In this document: positions 58,574 to 59,942 of the stretch, in pieces
How the letters are laid out: every line of letters starts with the position of its first letter
Position numbering within the stretch: the first letter of the stretch is position 1
Assembly: GCA_005877205.1 (NCBI GenBank)
Contig: VBPL01000039.1
Span: 1 to 59,942 of the forward strand
Source: Nitrososphaerota archaeon
Lineage (GTDB): Archaea > Thermoproteota > Nitrososphaeria > Nitrososphaerales > Nitrosopumilaceae
Reading direction: 5' to 3'
DNA: 59,942 nucleotides
Position numbers and translations under genes: made by a program
Notes under the pieces: model-generated
Databases searched by the model: none
What the model saw: only the letters and a program-made list of their open reading frames with translations
What the model was told of the DNA's origin: nothing

Positions 58574-59942
58574 CTAGTCTAGGTATTTGATTATCTGTCC
58601 TGTACCTTCAAGCTTGATGGTATTTAGCTCAATCTTGATATTGCTCAAGTCATTTATTTTCATAAAACCAGAAGTTACTGTATACAACGAATCATCTATG
58701 TAAAATGACCTGCTATTTCCGTATGAATAATCATAGCTTGTCCCGTTGTAGTGTTCTACAGTTCCTTTCAAGCTAAATCCCTTGACTGGATCGACCCCAA
58801 ATACGTAAAATCCCCTCCAGTTGTTTGGTGGGATGGGACGTGGTGGCATTATTTTTGCAGGTGTGCCTCCTTCACCAGAAGTTGTAGCTCCAGAACTGTT
58901 TTCTACCATCCCTCCTTCAAGCGGAATTGGCCCGCCATAATACTGCTGGAAGACAGGAATTGATAGTATGTTTTTCTCCTTGTCAAACAACAATGCTTTT
59001 GGATCATTTAAAATTTCGGAGTCAGTTCCTGGTCCACCAATGGTATAGGAATCAACAGTGACGGGATTGGCCACATCTGAGACATCAAACAGTGCCACTT
59101 TAACTCCAAGTGGCTGCAGGCCACCGTACTGGTTCTGCTTTGTCTCTTTGCCTATTCCTATGATATGTGTATCATCATACGGATGCAGATAGCTAGAGTA
59201 CCCAGGAATCTTGAGTGCACCTAAAACCTTTGGAGTATCAGTAGACAAATCAATTACAAAGAACGGGTCTATTCTTTGATACGTTACTAGATACAACTTT
59301 TCTCCCATGAATCTTGCAGAGTAAATGGACTCTTCTGGAGCAACTTTTTCCAAGCTTCCTACTATATTGAGGGATTCATCCAAAACGTATACGTTGTTTG
59401 TAGTCGTAGCACCCTTTGAGGTAAAGTATTCAGAAGTTGTTGCAACTCTGAACCTTTTTTCAAACGCATCCATCGAATATTGGTTTAGCAAATATCCTGA
59501 AACCTCGCCTTTTGCCACATAGGATACTGTTCCATTATTGATTGCAAATTTTTGAATTATAGTCTTTCTATAGTCTTGTTGTACATTAACGTCGTATTCT
59601 GTAACTGCTCTTTGGATCTTGTCAAATAAAGCGTTCTTGTCACTCTCTGACATTTTGTTATAGGTGTTTTGCAAAAGATCCGATATCTGGGCCCACTTTT
59701 GGGACTCGTCAAGATTACTTGAATCAATTGCTTTTATCTGTGTTTGAACAGCATCTGGAAGGAGAAACATGATTGACTTGAAGAACCTGTCTTTGCTGTA
59801 GCTTTGGCCATAATAATATGGCTGGTATTTCTGATATGATAGATAAACCGCATCATTGGAGACATAAAGCGTGCCTGTTGCCCCCATCATAAACGTCTTT
59901 GAGTTTATCTCGTCAGAAAAAATGTTAAAGGTAGTAATGGTG
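58574..59942 (-). CDS. Secreted beta-propeller domain protein (partial)
   Basis: At least 456 residues are encoded, and the frame is still open at the window end, so the signal peptide lies outside. Features: M-G-A-T-G-T-L-Y-V-S-N-D-A-V-Y-L-S, Y-S-A-R-F-M-G-E-K-L-Y-L-V-T-Y, L-G-A-L-K-I-P-G-Y-S-S-Y-L-H-P-Y and G-F-Y-V-F-G-V-D-P. These repeat-like blades match the C-terminal beta-propeller family common in archaeal secreted proteins, possibly with peptidase-inhibitor or binding roles. An internal Gly/Pro/Glu-rich loop near the C-terminus carries S-S-G-A-T-T-S-G-E-G. Confidence 0.82.
   Translation of the reverse strand, partial: TITTFNIFSDEINSKTFMMGATGTLYVSNDAVYLSYQKYQPYYYGQSYSKDRFFKSIMFLLPDAVQTQIKAIDSSNLDESQKWAQISDLLQNTYNKMSESDKNALFDKIQRAVTEYDVNVQQDYRKTIIQKFAINNGTVSYVAKGEVSGYLLNQYSMDAFEKRFRVATTSEYFTSKGATTTNNVYVLDESLNIVGSLEKVAPEESIYSARFMGEKLYLVTYQRIDPFFVIDLSTDTPKVLGALKIPGYSSYLHPYDDTHIIGIGKETKQNQYGGLQPLGVKVALFDVSDVANPVTVDSYTIGGPGTDSEILNDPKALLFDKEKNILSIPVFQQYYGGPIPLEGGMVENSSGATTSGEGGTPAKIMPPRPIPPNNWRGFYVFGVDPVKGFSLKGTVEHYNGTSYDYSYGNSRSFYIDDSLYTVTSGFMKINDLSNIKIELNTIKLEGTGQIIKYLD

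Noticed and set aside
1-59942. CRISPR arrays, rRNA or tRNA genes
   Set aside because: No regularly spaced repeats and no conserved rRNA or tRNA stretches were noticed on reading; intron-containing tRNAs could be missed by eye.

Overview
The window is a chromosomal segment of an ammonia-oxidiser-type archaeon of the Nitrososphaerota (Thaumarchaeota). Support comes from two transcription factor B genes, a signal peptidase with the archaeal Ser/His/Asp arrangement, PEFG-type C-terminal sorting signals, secreted proteins with the IPSWIKNNA repeat, several copies of a small family resembling the thaumarchaeal NitrOD5 output domain, and TATA boxes that often sit about 26 nt before the start codon, as in leaderless mRNAs. 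The sequence is AT-rich (roughly 35-40% GC by eye). A Nitrosotalea-like lineage is possible, but no marker gene here fixes the genus. No rRNA, tRNA or CRISPR array was recognised.

Layout. 0-6.8 kb: tail of a small PepSY/GvpO-like gene, a ferredoxin, a secreted Ig-like protein, a membrane glycosyltransferase and small regulators. 7.0-9.6 kb: a tightly overlapping operon egtB-egtD-(UBP-type zinc finger), which predicts ergothioneine synthesis. 9.7-25.8 kb: an accessory region rich in secreted proteins, SPFH/slipin, VOC proteins, ArsR-type regulators, many very small genes and decayed fragments. 26.2-28.9 kb: a regulatory unit with an HxlR-type repressor, TFB and pirin; TFB and pirin overlap by 4 bp, and an identical 13-bp palindrome lies before the HxlR and TFB genes. 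29-41 kb: more small zinc-binding proteins, an ATP-grasp protein, a PAP2 phosphatase, surface adhesins and PEFG-CTERM proteins, plus a GC-elevated, hairpin-rich stretch near 34.4 kb.

41.3-49 kb, all on the minus strand, is the most striking part: a gas-vesicle cluster. In transcription order it has a GvpD-like ATPase, a sensor kinase broken at a G tract, a receiver protein, gvpA, a novel zinc-ribbon protein, a second GvpA/J-type protein, a gvpK with a GvpA-like C-terminal domain, gvpF/L, gvpG, a second histidine kinase translationally coupled to gvpG, a winged-helix regulator and a GvpO/PepSY-like protein. An 18-bp palindromic element before gvpA is repeated exactly before a winged-helix gene 9 kb away and nearly so before the broken kinase. 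49-57 kb: glmS, a CarB-like ATP-grasp protein, a PPP-type phosphatase, a second TFB, winged-helix regulators and a WbqC-like protein, which together suggest surface-sugar synthesis with its own regulation. 58-60 kb: a PII signal protein and a secreted beta-propeller protein cut by the window end.

Recurring themes are (i) more than a dozen stand-alone zinc-finger or zinc-ribbon proteins under 90 residues, (ii) a 60-bp promoter module present three times with identical spacing to three different small genes, and (iii) several paralogous families with decayed members, showing active duplication and gene loss.
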